From: Bacteroidota bacterium | GTDB taxonomy: Bacteria; Bacteroidota; Bacteroidia; Flavobacteriales; Schleiferiaceae | DNA: 60,124 nucleotides | Direction: 5' to 3' | NCBI GenBank assembly: GCA_003045865.1 | Contig: PZPB01000006.1 | Span: 12,511 to 72,634 of the forward strand | Shown here: one piece after another, positions 1 to 8,534 of the stretch | Layout of the letters: each line of letters begins with the position of its first letter | How positions within the stretch are numbered: the first letter of the stretch is position 1 | Made by a program: the position numbers and the translations under genes | Notes under the pieces: model-generated | The model's input: only the letters and a program-made list of their open reading frames with translations | Database searches by the model: none | What the model was told of the DNA's origin: nothing

Positions 1-55
1 CAGTTTGATTTTAAATCGACAGTTCCACAGCCTCGCGATTTATCGCGTGGGGTTG
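1..55. repeat. 55-bp direct repeat, copy 1 (REP-like)
   Basis: Bases 1-55 are identical to 272-326. Each copy carries the small palindrome CGCGAT-TT-ATCGCG, so it can fold into a hairpin like bacterial extragenic palindromic elements. The left copy is cut by the window edge and may extend further left. Confidence 0.8.
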
Positions 56-95
56 GTGGTAGGAATACCATTGCTATTGGTTCTCAATCAAAATG

Positions 96-172
96 AGCTG
101 CTGTAGCTGCGATTTACCGGTAGTATTGAATAACAACGAAAACCCAAGCTGCGGCAGCTGCGGATTCCCGGT
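96..172. repeat. Pair of 26-nt palindromic repeats
   Basis: Bases 96-121 and 147-172 match at about 21 of 26 positions. Each begins AGCTGC and ends CCGGT. The second contains AGCTGC-G-GCAGCT, a perfect 6-bp inverted repeat. This is consistent with a REP-like family. Confidence 0.6.
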
Positions 173-271
173 TTATATTCTATTGAGACCGCTGGCATGA
201 CAGCAGTCAGTAGTGAGTACAGAGTAGTGAGATTGCATCGCGATATTGATGGAGGTTTTACCTTCGAAGGA

Positions 272-326
272 CAGTTTGATTTTAAATCGACAGTTCCACA
301 GCCTCGCGATTTATCGCGTGGGGTTG
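272..326. repeat. 55-bp direct repeat, copy 2 (REP-like)
   Basis: Identical to bases 1-55 over 55 bases; beyond this the copies diverge (ggtggtagg against atgatagg). It carries the same CGCGAT/ATCGCG hairpin. Confidence 0.8.
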
Positions 327-369
327 ATGATAGGAAAATACGGTTATTACCGTTTTTAAAGGAAGGAGA

Positions 370-388
370 TTCTGAAATAAATTCAGAA
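370..388. repeat. Extragenic palindrome TTCTGAA-N5-TTCAGAA
   Basis: A perfect 7-bp inverted repeat with loop ATAAA, set in the context GGAGAT...TGACGG. I recall this general form (GGAGAT-hairpin-TGACG) as a dispersed extragenic palindrome in many bacterial genomes; that memory could not be checked here. Confidence 0.6.
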
Positions 389-510
389 TGACGGTAGGGT
401 GGAGCTTAACCTCAATACCTACCGTTCCTATTTTACGTCCATCCCAAACTCGTTTCAAGATTCTATTGCCGCTAGCAAGAATCAAAAAACCGTTCTTAAC
501 CAAAACCATA

Positions 511-533
511 AAAAAAAGCCCCGCAGGGCTTTT
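511..533 (-). terminator. Intrinsic terminator of paaE
   Basis: Read on the minus strand, AAAAGCCC-TG-CGGGGCTTTTTTT forms a GC-rich hairpin followed by a T run. It starts 4 bases after the paaE stop codon. Confidence 0.85.
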
Positions 534-536
534 CAA

Positions 537-1682
537 TTAATCATCAAAACTTATTACCACCTTCTCGCTACGCGGGTGGCTTTGGCAAGTAAGCACGTAG
601 CCGTCCGCCACCTCTTCGTCTTCGAGGGCGTAGTTCATATCCATTTCTACTTCGCCTTCTAAAACTTTAGCGCGGCAAGTACAACATACCGCTCCCTTGC
701 ATGCATAGGGCACATCTGCACCAGCGTCTAAGGCCGCATCTAAAACAGAATCGCCATCGGCCTTGAGGTCGAAATGAGTCTCGTCTCCATCTAAAATAAC
801 GGTAAGCTTACTGTCTACTTTAGAACCGGTAGCTTTCTTTTCAACTTTAGTTTTTCCTGCTAAAGCGTCGGTGGGTGAAGTAAATAGTTCAAAGTGTATC
901 GTTGCTTTTTCTGCGCCTAGGTCTTGTAACTTGGCACTTACCCCGTTAATCATTGCTTCAGGTCCGCAAAGAAAATAACCGCTTACCTCTTTAATATCAA
1001 AGAATCGCTGGGAGAAATCTCCACACTTAAGGGCGTCAATTCTTCCTTTTAAAAGATCCGACCCTTGGTCTTCGCGACTTAAAACGTGATGAACCTCTAG
1101 GCGATTCATATAGGTGTTTTTAAGGGCTTCAATCTGCTCTTTAAAAATTACCGACTTCGACGTTTTATTACCGTAAAACAAAGTGAAAGAACTATTGGGC
1201 TCTTCCTCTAAAACTGATTTTAAAATGCTGTAAATGGGCGTAATACCAGATCCTGCCGCAAAGGCAACATAATTATGTTTTTGAGCACCATCAATTTTGG
1301 CGGTGAATTTTCCATCCGGACTCATCACTTGCATCTCACTGCCCACGGTTAAATCAGAATTAGCCCAAGTAGAGAATTTTCCTCCTTCTACTTGTTTAAT
1401 GGCCACTCTTAATTCTCCGTCGAAAGGACTAGAACAAAGCGAGTAGGAGCGACGAACTTTTTCGCCTGCAATTTCAGTTTCTAATGTGAGGTATTGACCC
1501 GGGCTAAAACGATATTCTTCGCTCAGTTCAGCGGGCACATCAAAAGCAACCGATACACAATCGGCCGTTTCTCTGCGAATATCACTTACCGTAAGCGAGT
1601 GAAATTTAGGTCGGCCAGCTTTCTTTTCGTTAGTGAAAAGGTCTTTAGCGCTATTTTTCGATTTTTTGAAAAAGTTTAACAT
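537..1682 (-). CDS. paaE: Phenylacetyl-CoA epoxidase reductase subunit PaaE
   Basis: Reductase of the ring-1,2-phenylacetyl-CoA epoxidase; it passes electrons from NAD(P)H through FAD and a [2Fe-2S] cluster to the PaaA di-iron site. The 381-residue protein shows the family order. An FAD-binding domain carries PGQY (61-64) and RSYS (78-81). A nucleotide-binding domain carries GSGITPI (144-150) and CGPEAM. After a Lys/Thr-rich linker (~275-290) comes a plant-type ferredoxin domain with Cys328, Cys333, Cys336 and Cys366 as cluster ligands. It is divergent from paaABCD, 114 bp away, rather than being the last gene of a paaABCDE operon as in many Proteobacteria. It has its own TACATTTG promoter and terminator. 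Identification is firm; similar ferredoxin reductases (HmpA/VanB type) are excluded mainly by context. Confidence 0.95.
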   Translation of the reverse strand: MLNFFKKSKNSAKDLFTNEKKAGRPKFHSLTVSDIRRETADCVSVAFDVPAELSEEYRFSPGQYLTLETEIAGEKVRRSYSLCSSPFDGELRVAIKQVEGGKFSTWANSDLTVGSEMQVMSPDGKFTAKIDGAQKHNYVAFAAGSGITPIYSILKSVLEEEPNSSFTLFYGNKTSKSVIFKEQIEALKNTYMNRLEVHHVLSREDQGSDLLKGRIDALKCGDFSQRFFDIKEVSGYFLCGPEAMINGVSAKLQDLGAEKATIHFELFTSPTDALAGKTKVEKKATGSKVDSKLTVILDGDETHFDLKADGDSVLDAALDAGADVPYACKGAVCCTCRAKVLEGEVEMDMNYALEDEEVADGYVLTCQSHPRSEKVVISFDD

Positions 1683-1699
1683 AATTCTATATCAGGCTA

Positions 1700-1730
1700 C
1701 AAATGTAAGTTCTCAATCTTTTAGGAACAA
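1700..1730 (-). promoter_or_regulatory. Bacteroidota-type promoter of paaE
   Basis: On the minus strand TTG (1730-1728), 20 bases, then TACATTTG (1707-1700) matches the TTG-N19-20-TAnnTTTG consensus of Bacteroidota sigma factors. The start codon follows 18 bases downstream. Confidence 0.65.
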
Positions 1731-1763
1731 TTTGCAAAGGCTTTAAGTTTATCTTTTAGATTA

Positions 1764-1771
1764 TATCTTTG
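1764..1771 (+). promoter_or_regulatory. -7 box of the paaABCD promoter
   Basis: TATCTTTG fits the TAnnTTTG -7 consensus and lies 25 bases before the paaA start. No good TTG -33 box is at the expected distance, so the promoter may need an activator. Confidence 0.6.
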
Positions 1772-1796
1772 TAACCACCTCTTAAAGAAATACAAT

Positions 1797-2753
1797 ATGA
1801 CGAAAGAAATGAATTTGGAAGATCGCTTCCAAGACTATGTAGACGGAGAAAATAAAGTTGAGCCTAAGCATTGGATGCCGGAAAAGTATCGCAAAACGCT
1901 CATACGTCAAATATCTCAACATGCTCATTCTGAGGTGGTAGGGATGCTTCCGGAAGCGAATTGGATCACTCGTGCTCCTTCCTTGCGACGTAAAATTGCT
2001 CTATTAGCTAAGGTGCAAGACGAGGCCGGACATGGACTTTACCTTTACAGTGCCGCCGAAACTCTCGGGGCAGATCGCCAAGATTTAGTAGCCGATCTTT
2101 TAAGTGGCAAAGCGAAATACAGCTCTATTTTTAACTATCCTACTCCCACTTGGGCCGATATGGGTGCCATTGGTTGGTTGGTAGACGGCGCGGCCATCGC
2201 CAATCAAGTGATGTTATGTCGCACTTCTTACGGTCCTTATGCTCGTGCCATGGTGCGTATTTGTAAGGAAGAAAGTTTCCACCAACGCCAAGGTTATGAA
2301 ATTACCATGACTTTAGCCAAGGGGACTCCCGCTCAGAAAAAGCTTGCGCAAGATGCCTTAAACCGCTGGTGGTGGCCTTCAATAATGATGTTTGGTCCAA
2401 GTGACGATAATTCACCCAATTCTGCGCAAAGCATGAAATGGAAAATTAAGCGTAAGAGCAACGATGAGCTTCGTCAAGAATTTATTGATAAAACGGTTCC
2501 TCAAGCTGAATATCTTGGTTTAACCATTCCCGATCCCGATCTTAAATGGAATGAGGAAACCGGTCATTATAACTACGGCGAAATCAATTGGGAGGAATTC
2601 TACAATGTGATTAAAGGAAATGGTAAGTGCAATAAACAACGTTTAGAGGCTCGTAATAAGGCACATGATGAAGGGGCTTGGGTACGTGAAGCAGCAAATG
2701 CTTACGCAGAAAAGCAAGCCGACCGCAAGAAGAATGAAACGCATGCGGCTTAA
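1797..2753 (+). CDS. paaA: Phenylacetyl-CoA epoxidase catalytic subunit PaaA
   Basis: Catalytic subunit of the multicomponent monooxygenase that forms ring-1,2-epoxyphenylacetyl-CoA. At 318 residues it has the usual family length. It is an all-helical ferritin-like protein with the expected di-iron ligands: two E-x-x-H motifs (Glu76-Ala-Gly-His79 and Glu159-Ser-Phe-His162) plus upstream acidic residues Glu46/Glu53 in the helix before. It is first in a tight run with paaB (46-bp gap), paaC and paaD. The tail ends in a charged Lys/Asp-rich stretch. Assignment is secure from sequence and from the complete neighbouring subunit set. Confidence 0.97.
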   Translation: MTKEMNLEDRFQDYVDGENKVEPKHWMPEKYRKTLIRQISQHAHSEVVGMLPEANWITRAPSLRRKIALLAKVQDEAGHGLYLYSAAETLGADRQDLVADLLSGKAKYSSIFNYPTPTWADMGAIGWLVDGAAIANQVMLCRTSYGPYARAMVRICKEESFHQRQGYEITMTLAKGTPAQKKLAQDALNRWWWPSIMMFGPSDDNSPNSAQSMKWKIKRKSNDELRQEFIDKTVPQAEYLGLTIPDPDLKWNEETGHYNYGEINWEEFYNVIKGNGKCNKQRLEARNKAHDEGAWVREAANAYAEKQADRKKNETHAA

Positions 2754-2799
2754 AGCTTGCTCGCCAAACTAACCTAGAACTAATAAAGAAAACAATAGC

Positions 2800-3090
2800 A
2801 TGTCAACTAAGGATAACTGGAAAATTTGGGAGATTTTTATTCGCTCTCGAAACGGTTTAAGCCACAAACACGTGGGTAGCTTGCACGCTCCTGATGCCGA
2901 AATGGCCATTAAAAATGCGCGTGATGTTTATACGCGTCGCAGTGAGGGAATCAGTATTTGGGTTATCCCTTCAGACGCGGTTACCGCTTCCAGTCCCGAC
3001 GAAAGCGAGCCTTTATTTACGCCCGCCGATGATAAGGTGTACCGTCATCCTACTTTTTATGAAATTCCTGATGAAATCGGCCACATGTAG
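2800..3090 (+). CDS. paaB: Phenylacetyl-CoA epoxidase subunit PaaB
   Basis: Small structural subunit that bridges PaaAC units in the epoxidase complex. The 96-residue protein shows the family pattern: WKIWEIFIRSRNGLSHKHVG near the N-terminus, a central stretch on presenting residues (APDAEMAIKNARDVYTRR), then EGISIWVIPSDAV. The C-terminal end (VYRHPTFYEIPDEIGHM) is also typical. It sits between paaA and paaC with short gaps on both sides. No catalytic residues are expected. Confidence 0.96.
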   Translation: MSTKDNWKIWEIFIRSRNGLSHKHVGSLHAPDAEMAIKNARDVYTRRSEGISIWVIPSDAVTASSPDESEPLFTPADDKVYRHPTFYEIPDEIGHM

Positions 3091-3131
3091 GCTTTAAATT
3101 TCGGAATTGCTTAATTGTTGAAATCAGAATT

Positions 3132-3884
3132 GTGAACAAAGAATTACTAGAATATACATTAAGATTAGGCGACAATGCCCTCATTTTAGGCCAGCGTTTG
3201 GCCGAATGGTGTGGCCACGGACCCATCTTAGAGCAAGATATTGCCCTTTCTAATATTGCGCTAGACCATTTAGGTCAGGCACGTATGTTACTTAACTACG
3301 CTGCCGAGCAACAGGGGGAAGGTTTTACCGAAGATAAAGTGGCTTTTTTCCGCGATGTCTTCGAATATCATAACATCTTACTGTTAGAATTAGAAAATGG
3401 CGACTGGGGTAAAACTATTTGTCGCCAGTTTTTATTTGATACCTTCAACTACTTCCTTTATACCGACCTTTTGCAAAGTAAAGATGAGACCATCAAGTCT
3501 ATCGCACAAAAGGCTATTAAAGAGATTAGTTACCACGCGCAATGGAGCGCCGAATGGTTAATTCGTTTAGGCGATGGTACCGAAGAAAGTCATACACGTG
3601 TGCAAAATTCCCTGAACGAATTATGGGAGTGGAGCGGCGAAATGTTTACTCCAGATGCGATTGACGAAGCTATGCTAGAGGCGGGAATTGGAGCCGATTT
3701 AAACTCTATAAAAGAGCGTTGGCACGCGAAGGTGGATCAAATTTTGGCCATGGCTAAATTAGAAAAACCGGCAGAGCAATGGATGCAAAGTGGCGGTAAG
3801 CAGGGCGATCATACCGAATACCTCGGTTTTGTTTTGGCCGAAATGCAACATATTCCCCGCATGCATCCCGAGGCAAACTGGTAA
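3132..3884 (+). CDS. paaC: Phenylacetyl-CoA epoxidase structural subunit PaaC
   Basis: Second ferritin-like subunit; in studied complexes it pairs with PaaA and is structural, without a working di-iron centre. The 250-residue product starts at GTG 3132. It contains the typical LGDNALILGQRLAEWCGHGP opening and a helix with EQDIALSNIALDHLGQAR; its ending MHPEANW is also typical of the family. It is followed after 16 bases by paaD. Start choice rests on the family N-terminus; no ATG lies in frame nearby. Confidence 0.96.
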   Translation: MNKELLEYTLRLGDNALILGQRLAEWCGHGPILEQDIALSNIALDHLGQARMLLNYAAEQQGEGFTEDKVAFFRDVFEYHNILLLELENGDWGKTICRQFLFDTFNYFLYTDLLQSKDETIKSIAQKAIKEISYHAQWSAEWLIRLGDGTEESHTRVQNSLNELWEWSGEMFTPDAIDEAMLEAGIGADLNSIKERWHAKVDQILAMAKLEKPAEQWMQSGGKQGDHTEYLGFVLAEMQHIPRMHPEANW

Positions 3885-3900
3885 AATAAAAATTGAGATC

Positions 3901-4386
3901 GTGCAGCAGGAAGAGCAAATTTGGCGGTGGTTAGAAGAGGTCTCAGATCCTGAAATCCCCGTTTTAACGGTAGTAGATTTAGGCGTAGTTCGCGCCGTTG
4001 AGTATCTCGACGAGCAATGGCGTATTAGCATTACACCGACCTATTCGGGCTGCCCCGCTATGAACGAGATTGAAAGTAATATCATCGACAAGCTAAAAGT
4101 AGAGGGTGTTGCCAATGCCAAGGTGAAGATGGTCCTTTCTCCCGCTTGGACTACGGACTGGATGACCGAGAAGGGTAAGCAGAAATTACAAGAATACGGT
4201 ATTGCCCCGCCCGAAGGCAGCTCGGCCGATAAATCGGTTCTTTTCGGTGAAGCCAAAAAAGTCACTTGCCCGCATTGCAAGTCGCGCGACACCGAATTAA
4301 TTAGTCAATTCGGTTCCACGGCCTGTAAGTCGCTATACAAATGTCACGATTGTAGAGAGCCTTTCGATTATTTTAAGTGTTTGTAG
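3901..4386 (+). CDS. paaD: Phenylacetate degradation maturation factor PaaD (MIP18/DUF59)
   Basis: Member of the MIP18 (DUF59) family, thought to help assemble or repair the metal centres of the epoxidase. The 161-residue product has the DUF59 core (VSDPEIPVLTVVDLGVVR and YSGCPAMNEIE), then a C-terminal zinc-ribbon-like part with CPHC and CHDC pairs and a terminal Cys. I place the start at GTG 3901, 16 bases after the paaC stop. A longer in-frame opening would overlap paaC by about 95 bases and adds residues unlike the family. It is the last gene of the paaABCD run; no terminator is visible after it. Confidence 0.93.
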   Translation: MQQEEQIWRWLEEVSDPEIPVLTVVDLGVVRAVEYLDEQWRISITPTYSGCPAMNEIESNIIDKLKVEGVANAKVKMVLSPAWTTDWMTEKGKQKLQEYGIAPPEGSSADKSVLFGEAKKVTCPHCKSRDTELISQFGSTACKSLYKCHDCREPFDYFKCL

Positions 4387-4855
4387 ACTAGTATTTAGTA
4401 CGCTGCGCTATTGGTAGTGAGTAGTGGAGATTGGGTACGGCATGAACTAGCGCTGAAGGCGCGGTATCTCTTTTTTACATGGTTTTCAGCAAGAGTTTGA
4501 GCAAGAGTAGGGAGGCAGTGCAGACTCGAGACAAAAAGACTCAAGACCCGAGAGGGTTTGCGTTAATACTGACGGTTCTTTTTTTACCACAAAGTTCAGG
4601 AAGAAGACACGAAAGGCTTTTAGGTTTGCTACCAATCATAAGCGCTGAAGGCGCGACATTTCTTTTTTTACAAGCGTTAAACTCGAGACAAAAAGACCTT
4701 TATCTGATCTACCGGCCATGGTCAGTTCGGTCTTCTTCTACCCCGACTTAATGCACTTCTGAGCCTCTATATTTTAGATGCAATTAAAATCAACACACCT
4801 AAACCATCGAACATATTGCACTTATTGCTTACTTTCAAGCACTCAAAATAAGATT
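4387..4855. other. Gene-free stretch with clustered short repeats
   Basis: No gene is supported. The stretch holds two copies of an AGCGCTGAAGGCGCG hairpin element followed by a T-rich run (4449-4479, 4641-4672), two identical 17-nt copies of ACTCGAGACAAAAAGAC (4524-4540, 4681-4697) and a 30-nt element (4401-4430) that recurs near 7479-7508. A 90-codon frame across 4479-4751 merely reads through these repeats. Confidence 0.7.
4449..4697. repeat. Two tandem-like REP units
   Basis: Each unit consists of AGCGCTGAAGGCGCG (stem GCGC/GCGC), a T-rich stretch ending TTTTTTACA, then ACTCGAGACAAAAAGAC. The spacing between the two parts is 75 bases in the first unit and 40 in the second, so the units have diverged by insertion or deletion. 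Confidence 0.65.
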
Positions 4856-7465
4856 ATGCCCTCCATCAAAAGTCTTTTCCTTCTAGCTTGCTTAGTTTTC
4901 AGTATTTCAGCAGTTTTTGGTCAAATCAGTCCAGGTTTGGAAAAGGCAATACGAGAGAACCCGGAAGCGATTCAGCCCGTTTTTGTAGAATTCTACAGTC
5001 CTTTAAACCTCGATTCGCTGGCCTTATCTTTCGATCAAAGGCACTTAAGCGCACCGCAACGCAGCCAAATTTTGAACCGCCTTTTAGGTCGTCAGGCAGC
5101 AGCGAGTCAAAAAGAAGCTTTAAACCTGCTGGCTAAAGCGCAAGTTCCCGCAAGCCAGTACCGCAGTTTTTATATACTTAATGCCTGGGTGGCACAATTA
5201 CCGGGTTCTTTAATTTTAGACTTAGCCCAATTGCCCGCAGTAGAGCAAATTAAATGGTCTAAAGGCGAGATTGCGCTAGATGCCCCAGTAGATATAAACA
5301 GTAATTTTAAAAGCAGCAAAGCGACGGCGGCGGGTGTAGAACCTGGCTTAACTGCGATTAATGCCCCAGCCATGTGGGCGCGTGGTTATACGGGTCGGGG
5401 ACGTAAAGTGTATATTTTCGATTCGGGGATTTGGGACGAGCATCCTAGTTTTAAAGATCGTTATATGGGTCTTAGGTCTCCCGCTAATGCCGCTTGGTTT
5501 GGGTTATTCTCACTAACACCTTCGGGGGCTTTAAGCAGTCATGGTACCCATGTTTTAGGCACCACGGCTGGTTTAGATATCGCCACTGCCGATACCATAG
5601 GCGTGGCATTCGGTTCTTATTGGCTGGCTAACGATTTAATTAATGCCAGCACCGCTGCGGCTTTGCCACCGCAGGCCTTTTTAATTGCTGGCTTCGAATG
5701 GGCGCTTAATCCAGACGGAGATACCAATACAATTCACGATATACCAGATGTAATTAATAATAGCTGGCGCTGGCGTGATATTATCGATACCGCCCAGTGT
5801 GGAGGTTTTGTGCCCCGCTTAATGAACACCATTGAAGCGGCAGGTATAGCCAATGTTTTTTCAGGAGGAAATACGGGGCCTAATAATGTGGGCCTTAATG
5901 CCCCGCAACGCATCAATACTAATTTGGTAAACACTTTTTGCGTAGGCAGTATCGATGGCAACCAAAGTTTCCCTTATCCGATCAGTGGTTTTTCTACGCG
6001 TGGACCAAGTCAGTGCCCGGGTAGTGGGCCTTTAAGTATTCACCCCGAAGTGGTGGCGCCAGGACAAAATGTTCGCTCCGCTTGGGGTGCCGATGGCTAT
6101 AATGTTATTTCGGGAACCAGCATGGCTTCCCCTCATGTTTCGGGGGCCATACTACTTTTAAAAGAAGCCTTTCCACAGCTAAGTGGTAAAGAACTGATGG
6201 AGGCTCTTTACTTTTCGGCCATCGATATGGGCCCGCCCGGTGAAGACAATACTTTTGGTCGTGGTCTTATAGATGTTGATGCCGCATTTACCCTCTTAAG
6301 TCAAAGTTACACTCCGGTAGATGCGCAGCAAATTGATTACGATTTAGAACTAAGCTCCGTGCTAGCACCAGCCGGTGAGCCCTTTTCTTGCGATACTAGT
6401 TTCAGCCCACAACTTAATTTTACCAATAAAGGCCTGCAAGCAATTAATACTCTAAATATTAGCGTTTACCGCGATGGCGCCTTGGTGCACAGTCAGCAGC
6501 TTAATACCAGTAAACTGCAAGCTTTTGGTGACACGGCTTTGGTCTATTTATCCACTCCGCTAAGTATTCCCCCAGGCTATCATGCGTGGCAGTTCCTTGC
6601 CAGTACTAGCTTTACCGAGTACGATAGTATTAATAACAACTATTACATCCGCCTTGAGCGAATTAAAGAAGCCAGCCTAGACTTTACTGAAGATTTTGAG
6701 GACAGCCTAAGCGTTTGGGGGCGTTACAATCCCGATGGTGGATTGGGCTGGGATACCGCTAGCGTTAAGGGCTGGCCGGGAAACACTAGTGCTAGAGCCA
6801 TCTACTTTAGTGATTACCTACCGCGCGAAAGTCAGTATGATGATTTATACAGTGCTCGCTTAAGCTTAAATGCAAATACCAAGGCCACGCTAGCCTTCGA
6901 TCGTGCCTATGAAGCAAGAGGAAGCATTAGTTCTTTACAAGATAGTTTGCAGGTACTGGTTTCTACGGATTGTGGCCAAAGCTATAGCCAAGTGTACCAA
7001 AAGGCGGGCATTAGTTTAGCGACTGTTAGCAGCAATGGCGGGAACTTCAGTCCGAGTAGCTCTGCAGACTGGCTGCGCGATACGGTTGATTTAAATCCTT
7101 TTGCTGGTCAAGAAATAATAGTGCTTTTTAGAGGCGTTAACCGCAACGGTAATAATTTATACCTCGATAATATTAGCGTTTATCAAGGACTTTGGGATCC
7201 CTTAGGGCAGATCGAAAACCGCACTGAATCCTACTTAAAAGTGTACCCTAATCCTACGCAGAATTTTCTCAACATAGAAACAAGTCGTAGACTTAGCGAG
7301 CCTTTGTTGCTGAGTATTTTCGATAGTAGGGGGCAAAAAGTATGGCAAGGTGAATTAAAAGAATCAAGCTTGCGCTTGTCTGTAGCTCACTGGCCCCTTG
7401 GCGTTTATAATCTGCAAGTGAATGGCGCCGACAGGGGGAGTATAAAGTTTGTGAAGAAGCCTTAA
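4856..7465 (+). CDS. T9SS-secreted subtilisin-like serine protease (S8)
   Basis: A predicted extracellular subtilase of 869 residues. After a signal peptide (MPSIKSLFLLACLVFSISA, ending near FGQ) and an inhibitor-like pro-region comes the S8 domain with the triad Asp189 (IFDSG), His229 (HGTH) and Ser422 (GTSMASPHVSG). A beta-rich C-terminal half follows, with a jelly-roll-like module around residues 620-780. The last ~80 residues are a T9SS sorting domain (VYPNPTQNFLNI ... GVYNLQV). I start at ATG 4856, where the signal peptide begins; an upstream ATG at 4778 would add 26 residues without a signal sequence. It stands alone between repeat clusters. Substrate unknown. Confidence 0.9.
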   Translation: MPSIKSLFLLACLVFSISAVFGQISPGLEKAIRENPEAIQPVFVEFYSPLNLDSLALSFDQRHLSAPQRSQILNRLLGRQAAASQKEALNLLAKAQVPASQYRSFYILNAWVAQLPGSLILDLAQLPAVEQIKWSKGEIALDAPVDINSNFKSSKATAAGVEPGLTAINAPAMWARGYTGRGRKVYIFDSGIWDEHPSFKDRYMGLRSPANAAWFGLFSLTPSGALSSHGTHVLGTTAGLDIATADTIGVAFGSYWLANDLINASTAAALPPQAFLIAGFEWALNPDGDTNTIHDIPDVINNSWRWRDIIDTAQCGGFVPRLMNTIEAAGIANVFSGGNTGPNNVGLNAPQRINTNLVNTFCVGSIDGNQSFPYPISGFSTRGPSQCPGSGPLSIHPEVVAPGQNVRSAWGADGYNVISGTSMASPHVSGAILLLKEAFPQLSGKELMEALYFSAIDMGPPGEDNTFGRGLIDVDAAFTLLSQSYTPVDAQQIDYDLELSSVLAPAGEPFSCDTSFSPQLNFTNKGLQAINTLNISVYRDGALVHSQQLNTSKLQAFGDTALVYLSTPLSIPPGYHAWQFLASTSFTEYDSINNNYYIRLERIKEASLDFTEDFEDSLSVWGRYNPDGGLGWDTASVKGWPGNTSARAIYFSDYLPRESQYDDLYSARLSLNANTKATLAFDRAYEARGSISSLQDSLQVLVSTDCGQSYSQVYQKAGISLATVSSNGGNFSPSSSADWLRDTVDLNPFAGQEIIVLFRGVNRNGNNLYLDNISVYQGLWDPLGQIENRTESYLKVYPNPTQNFLNIETSRRLSEPLLLSIFDSRGQKVWQGELKESSLRLSVAHWPLGVYNLQVNGADRGSIKFVKKP

Positions 7466-7478
7466 GGAGATATTAGAC

Positions 7479-7508
7479 CGCTGCGCTATTAGATGTGAGT
7501 ATTGAGAC
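7479..7508. repeat. 30-nt intergenic repeat related to 4401-4430
   Basis: CGCTGCGCTATT followed by GTGAGTA in both places; upstream TATTAGACCGCTG here resembles TATTGAGACCGCTG at 181-194. It also resembles the tail of the ACTCGAGACAAAAAGAC element. It overlaps an upstream GTG that would otherwise extend the Fic reading frame. Confidence 0.55.
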
Positions 7509-7569
7509 CAAAAAGTCTTTAATTCCACTGAAAGCCCTAGATTTGATACTATCAAATGATACTATAGCT

Positions 7570-8532
7570 ATGCGGCCTCCCTATGAAATTAACAGCAAGA
7601 TTTTAGGATTAATAACAAGCATATCCGAAAAAATTGGAGAAGTAAATGCCTCATTCTTAATAAAATCATCCCCTAGCCTTCGGAAGCAGAACCAGATTAA
7701 AACGATACACTCTTCTTTGCAAATTGAAGGTAACACTTTGACCGAGCAGCAAATAACTGCAATACTGGAGAACAAAAGAGTTATAGGGCCTACCAAAGAC
7801 ATTAAGGAAGTTCAAAATGCACTACAGGTTTATGAAAATATTAGGGCCTATAAATTTGATTCCGTTCATTCCTTTTTAGAGGCGCACCAGACACTGATGG
7901 AAGGCTTAATCGATCACCCCGGAGCCTTTCGAAAGGAAGGGGTTGGCATTTTAAAAGGTTCTAAAATTGAACACTTCGCTCCTCCCGCTAAGAATGTTCA
8001 GTATTTGATGAAAGACTTATTCGCTTACCTCAAAAATGACGAGGAAATTATTTTAATTAAAAGTTGCGTTTTTCATTATGAAATGGAATTTATTCATCCC
8101 TTCACAGATGGAAACGGAAGAATGGGACGACTGTGGCAAACGATAATTTTAATGTCTCAATATCCTGTTTTTCAATACTTGCCTTTTGAAACATTAATAT
8201 CAAAATCGCAGGAAGACTATTACAAAGTATTATCTATTTGTGACAAAACAGGAAATTCGACCTTGTTCATTGAGTATATGCTTTCGGTTGTTAATGATAC
8301 TTTGGCGGAGTTAATAGGAAATTCAGTTTCTGTGAACATGTCGCAGGAAGATCGATTATTTCATTTTTGCTCCCTTAACAAGATTTCATTTACGAGAAAG
8401 GACTACATGCAGGTTTTTAGGCATTTAAGTAGTGCTTCCGCTAGTCGAGACCTAAAAATGGGAATTGAAAAGAATTTATTTTCTAAATCAGGAGATAAAA
8501 GATTAACCATTTACCAGCTTAAAAAGAAATAA
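7570..8532 (+). CDS. Fic family protein (AMP-transferase type, class II)
   Basis: Predicted to transfer AMP (or another nucleotide part) to hydroxyl groups of target proteins. The 320-residue protein has the complete Fic motif HPFTDGNGRMGR (176-187) with the catalytic His. An N-terminal inhibitory motif SLQIEG (49-54) fits [S/T]xxxE[G/N], so it is class II with built-in autoinhibition. The C-terminal ~90 residues look like a winged-helix segment seen in many bacterial Fic proteins. I start at ATG 7570. A GTG at 7495 is in frame, but the extra 25 residues are encoded by intergenic repeat DNA. Its stop codon lies 2 bases before a duplicated promoter fragment (8535-8667), so it is probably a late arrival. 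Target unknown. Confidence 0.85.
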   Translation: MRPPYEINSKILGLITSISEKIGEVNASFLIKSSPSLRKQNQIKTIHSSLQIEGNTLTEQQITAILENKRVIGPTKDIKEVQNALQVYENIRAYKFDSVHSFLEAHQTLMEGLIDHPGAFRKEGVGILKGSKIEHFAPPAKNVQYLMKDLFAYLKNDEEIILIKSCVFHYEMEFIHPFTDGNGRMGRLWQTIILMSQYPVFQYLPFETLISKSQEDYYKVLSICDKTGNSTLFIEYMLSVVNDTLAELIGNSVSVNMSQEDRLFHFCSLNKISFTRKDYMQVFRHLSSASASRDLKMGIEKNLFSKSGDKRLTIYQLKKK

Positions 8533-8534
8533 AT

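Larger units (their letters stand above)
1..510. other. Gene-free, repeat-rich stretch
   Basis: No convincing gene is present. The stretch is built from short repeats: a 55-bp direct repeat (1-55 and 272-326), a pair of 26-nt imperfect repeats (96-121 and 147-172), a piece of the family found again near 7471-7515 (TATTGAGACCGCTGG at 181-195) and a hairpin of the TTCTGAA/TTCAGAA type at 370-388. Short open frames here run through the repeats, have no recognisable protein features and are best ignored. Confidence 0.7.

Noticed and set aside
197-662. Short open frames at the left end on both strands
   Set aside because: They run through direct repeats, the hairpin elements or the paaE gene and terminator; no recognisable protein features.
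4479-4751. 90-codon frame after paaD
   Set aside because: Encoded entirely by the repeat cluster; composition and lack of motif argue against a gene.
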